A stretch of 57,165 bases of DNA from Planctomycetota bacterium (GTDB taxonomy: Bacteria > Planctomycetota > B15-G4 > JADJEK01): positions 1-57,165 of the forward strand of contig JADJEK010000018.1 in the NCBI GenBank assembly GCA_016709145.1. Direction: 5' to 3'. Below the pieces are notes generated by a model, which had not been told where the DNA came from, searched no databases, and saw nothing but the letters and a program-made list of their open reading frames with translations. How positions within the stretch are numbered: the stretch's first letter is position 1; each line of letters begins with the position of its first letter. Both the position numbers and the translations under genes were made by a program. This document shows, one piece after another, positions 11,751 through 18,964 of the stretch.

Positions 11751-11778
11751 TTGATCCGCGCGAATCCGCAGCCACACT
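11751..11778 (+). promoter_or_regulatory. Possible sigma-70 promoter for transporter-usp pair
   Basis: TTGATC at 11751-11756 and CACACT at 11773-11778 are separated by 16 bases and lie 38 bases before the TTG start of the transporter gene. The 234-base gap 11583-11816 contains nothing else I can name. The match is visual only; the -10 box is imperfect. Confidence 0.3.
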
Positions 11779-11816
11779 GATCGTCCAATCCTCTCCATCG
11801 AGCGGAACGAACGACG

Positions 11817-12857
11817 TTGGGCGTACTCAAGCGACTGATCGCGCTCGGCGCGGGGATCTACCTGATCATCCTCGCGATCGGGACGCTCGGCAAAGGCGCG
11901 TCGGCGGTGGCGACGCTGCTGCAGACCCTCGGCGTCGGCGGCCCGGTCTCTGCCGTAGGGCTCGGCTGGATCGGCGCGATGATCCTGATGTCGGGCTCGC
12001 CGGTCGCGAGCATCGCATTGACGTTGCTCGACCAAGGCGCGCTCGATCGCTTCGAGTCGATGGGGATGATCTGCGGCTCACGGCTCGGATCCGGCTTCGT
12101 GATCCTGTTCGTCGGGTTCTTGCACGACCACCGTTCGCGCCAGCACGGCCGGACGGCGTACATCGGCGCCGCGGCGTTCTTCATCGCGGCCGTGCTGTGC
12201 GTGCCGGCACTCACCGTCGGCGAGTGGTTGCTGCGGGATCCGGCCGTCCTCGAACGGTTGCGCATGTCGGGCGGCAGCAACGTCGATTCGGTCGTCGACA
12301 TGCTGATGCGACCGGCGCTGATGCTGGTCGGCATGATCCCGTGGCCGTTCCTCGTGTTCGTGCTCGGCGTCGCGATGCTGCTGGTCGCGTTCAAAGTCCT
12401 CGACCACGCGCTGCCCGACGTCAGTGGGACGTCGCCCCGCTTCGCCGGCGTGTCGAGCGTGTTGTTCCGTCCGCCGGTGATGTTCCTGGTCGGCATGATC
12501 GTGACGACCTTGACGTTGTCGGTGTCGGTGTCGATCACCGTGCTCGTGCCGCTGACGGCGAAGGGCTACGTCCGGCGCGAGAACCTGTTCCCGTACATCA
12601 TGGGCGCGAACGTCACGACGTTCGTCGACACGCTGTTCGTGGCCTGCATCGTCAAGCACCCCGACGCGCTGCCCGTGGTCCTGATCTTCATGCTGTGCGT
12701 GGCGGCGCTCGCGATCCCGATCGTGTTCCTCGTGTTCGCGCCGTTCCAGCACGGACTCGACCGCTTGTCGTCGATCTGCGTGCGCGATCCGCGGCGCTCG
12801 ATCGCGTTCGTCCTGTTCTTGTTCGTGACTCCGCTCATCCTGCTGTTCGCGTCCTGA
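11817..12857 (+). CDS. Na/Pi-cotransporter-like membrane protein
   Basis: Integral membrane protein of 346 residues with about eight hydrophobic segments and little soluble sequence. Two inverted-repeat-like halves can be seen: GLGWIGAMILMSGSPVAS near the N-terminus and a second half ending in PYIMGANVTTFVDTL, which resembles the GANIGTT motif of Na/Pi cotransporters (PF02690). The QSSS motif of classical members is not visible, so transport of phosphate is uncertain. The start is a TTG at 11817; no clear in-frame ATG lies nearby, and MGVLKRLIALGAG places a positive residue pair before the first membrane helix. A universal stress protein follows after 14 bases and is probably co-transcribed. 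Confidence 0.6.
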   Translation: MGVLKRLIALGAGIYLIILAIGTLGKGASAVATLLQTLGVGGPVSAVGLGWIGAMILMSGSPVASIALTLLDQGALDRFESMGMICGSRLGSGFVILFVGFLHDHRSRQHGRTAYIGAAAFFIAAVLCVPALTVGEWLLRDPAVLERLRMSGGSNVDSVVDMLMRPALMLVGMIPWPFLVFVLGVAMLLVAFKVLDHALPDVSGTSPRFAGVSSVLFRPPVMFLVGMIVTTLTLSVSVSITVLVPLTAKGYVRRENLFPYIMGANVTTFVDTLFVACIVKHPDALPVVLIFMLCVAALAIPIVFLVFAPFQHGLDRLSSICVRDPRRSIAFVLFLFVTPLILLFAS

Positions 12858-12871
12858 AGGGTCTGCCGACC

Positions 12872-13687
12872 ATGGACATCCTGCTGTACGTCGATCCGTC
12901 GATCCGAGGCGAATGGGCGCTCGCCGCGGCGAAGCAGATGGTGCCCGCATTGCGCGCGCGTCTGACGTTGCTCGCCACGACCGAGGACGTCGCGCAGCAC
13001 CCGCGCCTGATCGAGGACGCGAATGCGAGACTCGACCGCGACGGATTCACGACTCGAGTCGCGATCCGACCCGGGCCGGCCGAACGCGCGGTGCTCGCGG
13101 AGTCGCAGGCCGGCGCGTACGCGTTGTCGATCGTGCCGCCCGCGGGACGGCGCGCGTTGGTGCGGCTGTTCAAGGGATCCCGCGTCGCGACCGTGGTGCG
13201 TTCGGTGAAGACCTCGGTGTTGGTGGCGCGCAGGCCGAGCGCGAAGTTCGCTCGTGTGCTGGTCGCGGTCGCGGGCGGCAAGCACAGCGCGGCGACGACG
13301 CTCGGCGCGATCGAGATCGCGCGCGGCCTCGGTGCGCGCCTCACCGCCATCCACATCCGCGCGGGCGTGACGCTGCCCGAGCAATTGCCGCTCACGGAGC
13401 GGCGCGAAGCGCGCCAGGCGGTCGAGTCGCCGACCGAGGATTTCGATCAGCACGCGAAGGTGCGTGAACTGCTGCAGCAATCGGGCGTGCCGTTCGACAT
13501 CGTCGTGCGCGACGGCTTGATCGTCGACGAGCTGCTCGCCGAGATCGAAGAGGGCGGTCACGACCTCTTGATCATCGGGGCCCATCGTCCCGAGGGCGCG
13601 CCGACGTGGATGCTCGACGACGTCACGGAACGCGTGCTGCTGCGCTGCCCGATCCCGATCCTCGTCCTGCGGGCGCCGGAGCCGTGA
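12872..13687 (+). CDS. Tandem universal stress protein (UspA-like)
   Basis: Cytoplasmic protein of 271 residues that reads as two Usp folds. The first, about residues 1-125, is divergent, with MDILLYVDPSIRGEWALAAA and no clear nucleotide loop. The second, about 128-271, begins ARVLVAVAGGKHSAATTLGAIEIA and ends with the usual VTERVLLRCPIPILVLR strand. The G-2x-G-9x-G-[ST] ATP loop is not obvious: the region reads LLIIGAHRPEGAPTWMLDDVTERVL, so ATP binding is doubtful. GAAGGG at 12856-12861 precedes ATG 12872. Its position directly after the transporter gene is typical of Usp domains that modulate membrane transporters; that link is inferred from position. Confidence 0.85.
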   Translation: MDILLYVDPSIRGEWALAAAKQMVPALRARLTLLATTEDVAQHPRLIEDANARLDRDGFTTRVAIRPGPAERAVLAESQAGAYALSIVPPAGRRALVRLFKGSRVATVVRSVKTSVLVARRPSAKFARVLVAVAGGKHSAATTLGAIEIARGLGARLTAIHIRAGVTLPEQLPLTERREARQAVESPTEDFDQHAKVRELLQQSGVPFDIVVRDGLIVDELLAEIEEGGHDLLIIGAHRPEGAPTWMLDDVTERVLLRCPIPILVLRAPEP

Positions 13688-13788
13688 GCCTCGCCGCCCG
13701 GCCGTCGACCTCGATCAAAGAGCTGGCCGCGCGCGGACTCGAAGCGCAGGGTCCCCGTGTTCGGCCTTGCGCTGGTCGGATGCAAACG

Positions 13789-13825
13789 CCGCGGCGGCCC
13801 GAGCGGGTCGCCCGGGCCGCCGCGG
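13789..13825. terminator. Bidirectional hairpin terminator
   Basis: A perfect 13-bp stem (13789-13801 with 13813-13825) closes an 11-base loop between the convergent usp gene and rpmH. Read on the minus strand, the stem is followed by CGTTTGC; there is no long T-run on either strand. Position and stem strength suggest it ends both transcripts. Confidence 0.6.
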
Positions 13826-13843
13826 GATCGTGCGACGACGGGA

Positions 13844-13975
13844 TCAGTTGCCGATCTTGCGGCCGCGCGAGCGGCGACGCTTGATGACCTTCTTGCCGCC
13901 CTTGGTCTTGTTGCGGTAGCGGAAGCCGGTCTTCTTCGAGCGCTTCGTCTTCGAGTTGCGAACGTTGGTCTTCAT
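13844..13975 (-). CDS. rpmH: Large ribosomal subunit protein bL34
   Basis: A 43-residue, very basic protein. The conserved bL34 core GFRYRNKTKGGKKVIKRRRSRGRK is recognisable in three parts: GFR, TKGGKKV and RRRSRGRK. The N-terminus MKTNVRNSKTKRSKKTGF replaces the usual MKRTYQPS. An in-frame ATG further upstream would add 20 residues absent from the family, so CAT 13973-13975 is taken as the start. In most bacteria rpmH is followed by rnpA and lies beside dnaA. Here it is followed by a terminator and a convergent usp gene, and no RnaseP protein gene is nearby, so rpmH is an isolated cistron. Confidence 0.95.
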   Translation of the reverse strand: MKTNVRNSKTKRSKKTGFRYRNKTKGGKKVIKRRRSRGRKIGN

Positions 13976-14060
13976 GGCGTCGATCCGTGCACGGGGTCGT
14001 CGAGAAAGCGTGGGAGCATAAGGGAGGCGGACCACGGGCGAAAGCCCACAGCCGGTCAGT

Positions 14061-15038
14061 TCAGGGGGTGCGGTGCTTGCGCAACTGCTTCAGGACCACC
14101 TCGAGGTCCTTCGGGAGGGGCGCTTCGACGCGCATGCGTTGCGAACCGACGCCGGTCGGGAACTCGAGTGCCGCGCAATGCAACGCCAGGCGGTCGAGCA
14201 GTGGTTTCTCGGCCTCGGCGTCCTTCGACCGGAAGCCCGGCTTGATCTCCGACAGCATCAGCTCGGGCCGCGCGCCGTAAAGCTCGTCACAGAGCACGGG
14301 GAAGCCCATGTGCTCGAGGTGGACGCGGATCTGGTGCGTGCGGCCCGTGACCGGGAACACGCGCAGGAGCGTGTACCCGCGGAAACGCTCTTCGATGCGC
14401 CAACGCGTCAGGGCGTCTTTGCCCTTGCGCTCGGCGATCACCATGCGCAGCGCGTGGCGGCGGTCCTTGCCGATCGCGAGGTCGATCTCGCCCGACTCGG
14501 TCGACGGCGTGCCGCGGACCAGCGTCAGGTACTCCTTGTGGATCGTGCGGTCGTTGAATGCGGCGCACAGCATGCGCTTGGCGTCGCGATCGCGCGCGAG
14601 CAGCAGGACGCCGCTCGTGTGTTTGTCGAGGCGATGCACGACGCGCGTGACTTGACCGCTCTTCGATTTCGCCAATGTCGGGTCGAGGACATCGAGCACC
14701 GTCTCGCGTTCACGGCGACGTTCGGGGACGACCGGAAGGCCCGCCGGCTTGTTCACTGCGATGACGTGCTCGTTCTGGAACAGCACCTCGACGCGCAGTT
14801 TCTTCGCGAAGCGACGCTGGCCCTGTTCGAGATCGAGCGGCCAGCCGACGGTGACCACGCTCCCGCGCTTCAGCGGCAGAAGCATCGGCAGCGTGCTGCC
14901 ATCGACCTGCACGTGGCCGCGCCGGATCAACTCGCGCACCAGGCCGGGTTGGCCGATGCGGACGGCGCGGGTCAGGAACTGATAGGGGCTCAGGTTCTTG
15001 TGCTCGGGCCCGACGACGAAGTTCTGCGTACGTGGCAA
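14061..15038 (-). CDS. RluA-family rRNA/tRNA pseudouridine synthase
   Basis: Converts specific uridines in rRNA or tRNA to pseudouridine. The N-terminal S4-like RNA-binding domain covers about residues 15-70 (LVRELIRRGHVQVDG). The catalytic domain begins at EVLFQNEHVIAVNKPAGLPV and carries the RluA signature VHRLDKHTSGVLLLAR with the catalytic Asp in HRLD. The distal motifs LVRGTPS, HALRMVIAERKGK, GRTHQIRVHLEHMGFPVLCDELYG and a final RLALHCAALEF are intact. About 325 residues, normal for RluC/RluD-type enzymes; the target position cannot be told. The start shown is a TTG at 15036-15038, with no convincing Shine-Dalgarno, so an internal start before the S4 domain is possible. Confidence 0.9.
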   Translation of the reverse strand: MPRTQNFVVGPEHKNLSPYQFLTRAVRIGQPGLVRELIRRGHVQVDGSTLPMLLPLKRGSVVTVGWPLDLEQGQRRFAKKLRVEVLFQNEHVIAVNKPAGLPVVPERRRERETVLDVLDPTLAKSKSGQVTRVVHRLDKHTSGVLLLARDRDAKRMLCAAFNDRTIHKEYLTLVRGTPSTESGEIDLAIGKDRRHALRMVIAERKGKDALTRWRIEERFRGYTLLRVFPVTGRTHQIRVHLEHMGFPVLCDELYGARPELMLSEIKPGFRSKDAEAEKPLLDRLALHCAALEFPTGVGSQRMRVEAPLPKDLEVVLKQLRKHRTP

Positions 15039-15080
15039 GAAAGCTCGATTCCGGTCGGAGGGGGCGCTCGATCGCGCGGA

Positions 15081-16847
15081 TCACGGACCCGCGGTCAGGT
15101 CGACGTCGAGACGATTCGAGATCACGTCGATCACGTGCGACGACCCCGGATACGTCACGAACTGGCAGTACAAGCGCGACCCGACCAGCGCGGCGTTGTT
15201 CGGGATGAACAGGTCGAACGACGCGGTCGGCGCGCCGCCGAACGCGGCCGGCAACATGATCGGGAACGGATTGAACCCGACCAAGATGTTGCGGTCGTCG
15301 GACGGATCGATCAGCGACAACGGCAACACGCCTTCGGACGTGCCGAGCATGAAGAAGTACGGCTGGTTCGGCGTGGTCCCGGTCAACGTCAGGTGCAGGT
15401 TGTTGTTGATCGCGAGCGTCGACGGTCCGCTCATGACGCCATCGAAGTCGTCGAAGCGCACCTCGAGGGACGTCGTCCCGGTGGCCGTCACCGGCAAGGT
15501 CAAGTCACCGGCGACCCAGGTCCATCCCGTCAGCAACGACGTGCCGTTCAGCACGTAGGTCGGCTGGGTCTGCACCCCTTCGATCACCAGCGAAGTCGCG
15601 CCTACGTCCGTCGTCGTCAATGCGACGGTGAAGTGCGCTCCGACGTTCATCGAGGCGACCGGTGGCGCGAGAGTCAGCGCGCCGACGTTCGCGACTCCGG
15701 TCAGCGTCAGAGTGTTGGCGACCGCGTTCGTCGTCACCGCGAGCGTCGAGAACTGATTGGCCGTGCGTTGGGTCACGTCGGCCCAGTAGTACCGCGCGCT
15801 GCGATCCGCGGTGATCTCGAACGAAGCCGGCGAACGGTTCACGGTCTTCGTCTGCAGGAAGTCGAGTGCCGCCACCGGATCCATGATGTTCCAGGAATGC
15901 GGCGGCACTTGCCCCGAGACGGCGGTCGACGCGATGGTCGCGCCCTTCGCGGTCAGGAAGTTCGTGAACAACGAGTTCTGCGTCGGCAGGTACAGCACGG
16001 TGTCGTCGGTGCTGTAGACGTGGTGGATCGGGACGTGGCGCAGGTTGCGCAACTGCGACGACGCTTCGAGGATCGCGTTCGTCCCGAAGTCGTACCACTG
16101 CGACTCGGAGCGCGCGTAGTTGAACGTGAACGACGGATTCGACGGTGGGCCGCCGAAGATCAGGTGGGCGATGTTCTTGAACGCGCCCGACTCGCTGTTG
16201 TACGCGTTGATCAGATCGAACGTGCCGGCGTCGAGCGCGAGCGCCGCGATCATCGGCTCGTTCGGATCGAGGTGGCGTGCCGCGTAGCTCGCGCTGGCTC
16301 CGGCTCCCATCGACCAGCCGACCATGTAGATGCGATCGAGGTCGACCGAATAGTGCGCGATCATGTAGTCGATCACTGCTTCGACGTTGGTCTGCGCGGG
16401 GATCGGCGACACGCAACCCATTGCTTGGTCGTCGACCGCGAACATCGCGACGGTCAACCAGCTCCGGCAGTTCGCCTCCTCGTCGAGGCCGGAGACGCCC
16501 GGCGTGTAGAACGACGACGGCGAGTTGCCGTATCCGTTCCAGACGACCATGAGCGGGCGGATGCCGCCTGCGTTCAGGTCCCACGGCTCCTGGATCACGA
16601 TCGGCTCGTTGTAGTTCGTGCCGGTCTGCGCCTTCGGGATCGTGACGTTGACGATCGTCCCGGCCGGCACGCTGGACGCGATGATGCCGCGCTGACGCAT
16701 GCTGCCGTTGTTCTGCGCCTGCGGGTTGCGCCGGGCGTATTCGAGCGCGTAGCGGTCGGCGTCGATGATGCTCTGCTGCCCGAGCGCCGAACCGGCGCAG
16801 CAACAAAGCACGGCGGCAACGGCAAGCCGGCGAATGGCGAGGTTCAT
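15081..16847 (-). CDS. Secreted alpha/beta hydrolase with C-terminal beta module
   Basis: Exported serine hydrolase of 588 residues, probably an esterase or depolymerase. A signal peptide is clear: MNLAIRRLAVAAVLCCCAG followed by SALGQ, with likely cleavage near Ala-Leu-Gly|Gln. The hydrolase domain has the nucleophile elbow VGWSMGAG, then YSTDDTVLYLP (candidate acid) and PPHSWNIMDP (candidate His). Residues beyond about 350 form a Thr/Asn-rich beta region, and the last 110 (nt 15084-15430) match in pattern the C-terminal module found in the next four exported proteins: hydrophobic strand, ...PYFFMLG, ...DLFIPNNAALVGSRLYCQF. Start at CAT 16845-16847 follows a plausible promoter. The RluA gene follows after 42 bases, but shared transcription is unclear. 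Confidence 0.82.
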   Translation of the reverse strand: MNLAIRRLAVAAVLCCCAGSALGQQSIIDADRYALEYARRNPQAQNNGSMRQRGIIASSVPAGTIVNVTIPKAQTGTNYNEPIVIQEPWDLNAGGIRPLMVVWNGYGNSPSSFYTPGVSGLDEEANCRSWLTVAMFAVDDQAMGCVSPIPAQTNVEAVIDYMIAHYSVDLDRIYMVGWSMGAGASASYAARHLDPNEPMIAALALDAGTFDLINAYNSESGAFKNIAHLIFGGPPSNPSFTFNYARSESQWYDFGTNAILEASSQLRNLRHVPIHHVYSTDDTVLYLPTQNSLFTNFLTAKGATIASTAVSGQVPPHSWNIMDPVAALDFLQTKTVNRSPASFEITADRSARYYWADVTQRTANQFSTLAVTTNAVANTLTLTGVANVGALTLAPPVASMNVGAHFTVALTTTDVGATSLVIEGVQTQPTYVLNGTSLLTGWTWVAGDLTLPVTATGTTSLEVRFDDFDGVMSGPSTLAINNNLHLTLTGTTPNQPYFFMLGTSEGVLPLSLIDPSDDRNILVGFNPFPIMLPAAFGGAPTASFDLFIPNNAALVGSRLYCQFVTYPGSSHVIDVISNRLDVDLTAGP

Positions 16848-17279
16848 GCGGGGGGTTCCGAGCGCCGAATCAGGGGGTGGCGAGAGAGTATCCCGGTTGC
16901 AGCCGTGCAGGCAACCCGCCAGGACAGCTCTCGAGCGGGGTTCGTCGCCCGAACCCGGTTCTCTTTCCGGAGTTTCGGCGGCCGGTGAGTCGGGGTGGGG
17001 CGCGTCGGCGTTCGCGTCCGGAGCTTGAAAAGCTGCGCTCCAGTCGCTGGCGTGTGCTACTGGACAGGCCATCGAACGACTCCCGGACGCGGTCGCGCGG
17101 GCACGAATGAGCTGGGCGCGGAGCGCTGACGAAGCACTCCGAGCCTTCGATCGTTCGACCGGTCGACTCCGGGCCGAGTGGTTCGACGGGCTGGCCACGG
17201 CGGCGGTGGTGGGACTCGGTTCCTCCGAGCCCGATCGACCGACGAGCCCGATTCGAGTTCGGCCACGCGAAGGATCCCC
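16848..17279. other. Divergent intergenic region, hydrolase/ispH
   Basis: This 432-base gap separates the divergent hydrolase and ispH genes. It holds the minus-strand promoter candidate at 16885-16914, a small 12-bp palindrome at 17155-17166, and a GAAGGA ribosome site (17269-17274) for ispH. A reading frame from 17107 runs into ispH in another frame and looks like a shadow. No RNA gene or other conserved element was recognised. Confidence 0.5.
16885..16914 (-). promoter_or_regulatory. Sigma-70-like promoter of the secreted hydrolase
   Basis: On the minus strand, TTGCCT (16909-16914) is followed after 18 bases by TACTCT (16885-16890), leaving a leader of about 30 bases before the ATG at 16847. 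It is close to the sigma-70 consensus, and a similar TTGCC / TAC arrangement precedes the exported-protein gene that starts at 27150. Confidence 0.45.
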
Positions 17280-18134
17280 ATGCGCATCGAGTTGGCGAAG
17301 CACGCGGGTTACTGCTTCGGCGTCCGTGACGCCGTCCAGTTGGCGCTCGAGAGCGCCAAGAAGTACGGCACCGTCTACATGCTCGGCGACATCGTCCACA
17401 ACGAAGTCGTCGTCCAGCAGTTGGCGGAGTCCGGCGTGCGGGTGGTCAAGAACCTCGAGGACGCCAAGTCGGCGCCACTCCTGTTCCGTGCGCATGGCAC
17501 GCAGGTCGACGTCTGGAACTCGGCGCGACAGCAAGGCCTCACGATCCTCGACGGCACGTGTCCGCTCGTCTCGAAGATCCACTCGGAAGTCCGAGAACTC
17601 GCATCCGAAGGACGCCGAGTCGTCATCGTCGGCGACCACGGTCATGACGAAGTGGTGGGCATCGCCAGCCAAGTCCCCGATCCGGTCGTCGTCAGTTCGC
17701 CGGAGGAGGCCGAGAAGCTCCCGCGCATGCGACGTTGCGGCGTCGTCTCGCAGTCGACGCAGATGCTCGCGAACGTCGTCGCAGTGTTGAACGTCCTGTA
17801 TCGCAAGGTCGTCGACCTTCGCTTCATCAACACCATCTGTTTCCCGACGCGCCTCAATCAAGAAGAGATCGTCGAGCTCGCGCGCGACAACGAAGTCGTG
17901 ATCATCGTCGGCTCGTTCTCGAGTGCGAACACGAAGCGCCTCACGTCGATCGCGCAGAGCTTGAACCCGCGCGCGTATCAGGTCGCGAAGGCCGAAGACC
18001 TCCAAGTCGATTGGTTCGCGGGAGCGCAAACCGTCGGAGTCTCGGCGGGCGCCTCCACGCCGGACGACACGATCTTCGCGGTCGTCGAACGCATCCGCTC
18101 GATCGCGGAGACCCAGCCGGTCGCCGCGGGATGA
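17280..18134 (+). CDS. ispH: 4-hydroxy-3-methylbut-2-enyl diphosphate reductase IspH
   Basis: Last enzyme of the MEP isoprenoid pathway; it reduces HMBPP to IPP and DMAPP with an oxygen-sensitive Fe-S cluster. The 284-residue product has the three cluster cysteines in family context: C12 (HAGYCFGVRDAV), C94 (DGTCPLVSKIH) and C187 (NTICFPTRLNQEE). Substrate-binding histidines are expected at H40 (DIVHNEVV) and H120-H122 (VGDHGHDEVVG), with H72 in RAHGT. The C-terminal SAGASTPDD is also typical. GAAGGA at 17269-17274, five bases before ATG 17280, fixes the start. The gene stands alone, so the MEP pathway is encoded in scattered loci. Confidence 0.96.
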   Translation: MRIELAKHAGYCFGVRDAVQLALESAKKYGTVYMLGDIVHNEVVVQQLAESGVRVVKNLEDAKSAPLLFRAHGTQVDVWNSARQQGLTILDGTCPLVSKIHSEVRELASEGRRVVIVGDHGHDEVVGIASQVPDPVVVSSPEEAEKLPRMRRCGVVSQSTQMLANVVAVLNVLYRKVVDLRFINTICFPTRLNQEEIVELARDNEVVIIVGSFSSANTKRLTSIAQSLNPRAYQVAKAEDLQVDWFAGAQTVGVSAGASTPDDTIFAVVERIRSIAETQPVAAG

Positions 18135-18273
18135 ACGCGAGGGCGGAACGCTGACCGCAATCCGAAATCCGACGCGTCGAGTGAGACCGGAAGACGAGAC
18201 CCGGTGACCGATCACCGAGAACCGAGGCCGAGACCAGAGACCCGGTCACCGAGACTCGACCCGAACGCGATCA

Positions 18274-18317
18274 CCGCCGGCAATCGCACGCGGGTACCCG
18301 CGTGCGATTGCCGGCGG
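18274..18317. repeat. Perfect 44-bp palindrome
   Basis: Two 22-base arms (18274-18295 and 18296-18317) are exact reverse complements with no spacer, centred on GGGT|ACCC. It starts 140 bases after ispH. As RNA it would form a loopless 20+ bp hairpin; as DNA it could extrude a cruciform. A terminator role is possible but there is no T-tract. Confidence 0.85.
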
Positions 18318-18416
18318 CAAATGCACGCGGGCTACGCCGTGGCAGCCCAGAGACTTGCACGATCGAGTCGAACGGTTGGAGTTCGAGCGCTGACCATCGC
18401 CAACGGCGTCCGAGCA

Positions 18417-18506
18417 AGGGGACAGAGCGGGGACAGACGCGCCTCCGTCCCCGTCATGGCCGTCGAGCTCGGGTGGGGACAGTCCCCTCATCTGCTCTGT
18501 CCCCAC
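18417..18506. repeat. GGGGACAG-type palindromic elements
   Basis: The 24-base quasi-palindrome GGGGACAGACGCG...CCGTCCCC at 18429-18452 is identical to the copy at 50539-50562 and is the reverse complement of the copy at 50594-50617. A second hairpin follows, GTGGGGACAG (18473-18482) with CTGTCCCCAC (18497-18506), 14-base loop. They resemble REP-like elements by size, position and repetition; no REP-associated transposase gene is in the window. Confidence 0.7.
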
Positions 18507-18593
18507 ACCTTCAATCGCCACCGCGGAGCGCGAAGCGCGACCCGAAGTCCTCCCTCGGGTCCAAGCCCGCGCGTCCCCGAGTAACCACTCCGT

Positions 18594-18789
18594 CGCCAAG
18601 GGACGTCGAGAACGGGCTCTCGCTGCGGCCATTCAGCAGCCCGCCGCAGCTGTGGCGATCCGCTCTACACGTCTCGTCAGTACGTCACCTGGGGCGAGAT
18701 CCACATGGGTCGCGAATCACGCCGTCGAGAAGCCACCCCTGCGGTTTTGAATGGCCGCAGCGAGAGCCCGTTCTCGACGTCCCTTGGCG
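18594..18789. repeat. 42-bp perfect inverted repeat around 112-bp core
   Basis: Arms 18594-18635 and 18748-18789 are exact reverse complements over 42 bases and flank a 112-base core with no convincing reading frame. Each arm contains a smaller CGAGA/TCTCG hairpin. The structure resembles a miniature inverted-repeat element, but I cannot identify target-site duplications. Confidence 0.75.
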
Positions 18790-18825
18790 TGAAGTCTCAC
18801 GCGCGACTCAAGGGCGCGGGGGTTC

Positions 18826-18958
18826 CCAAAGGGGGGCTTCGCTCGTTTGTGAAGCCCCCCTTTGGTCGTTCGACCGCGAGCGGTCGAACGAGGGGGTGTG
18901 GGGGCCGTCGGCCCCCACCTCGCCTCGACGCCCGAGCGGGCGTCGGGCCATGCGGCCC
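18826..18958. repeat. Array of five consecutive perfect hairpins
   Basis: Five stems follow one another almost without spacing: 18826-18840/18851-18865 (15 bp), 18866-18877/18880-18891 (12 bp), 18898-18906/18910-18918 (9 bp), 18926-18934/18937-18945 (9 bp) and 18945-18949/18954-18958 (5 bp). The array ends seven bases from the stop codon of the minus-strand endonuclease-like gene, so on that strand it is a 3' untranslated region and could act as a compound terminator or RNA-stability element. The intervening reading frame is composed of the palindromes and is not credible as protein. Confidence 0.75.
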
Positions 18959-18964
18959 GAGCTC

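Noticed and set aside
14073..16988. 970-codon plus-strand frame opposite the RluA and hydrolase genes
   Set aside because: His/Arg/Val-rich translation without domain features; both antisense genes have full family motifs.
17107..17790. Small gene upstream and overlapping ispH
   Set aside because: It overlaps ispH in another frame, becomes Ser/Arg-rich noise and has no Shine-Dalgarno.
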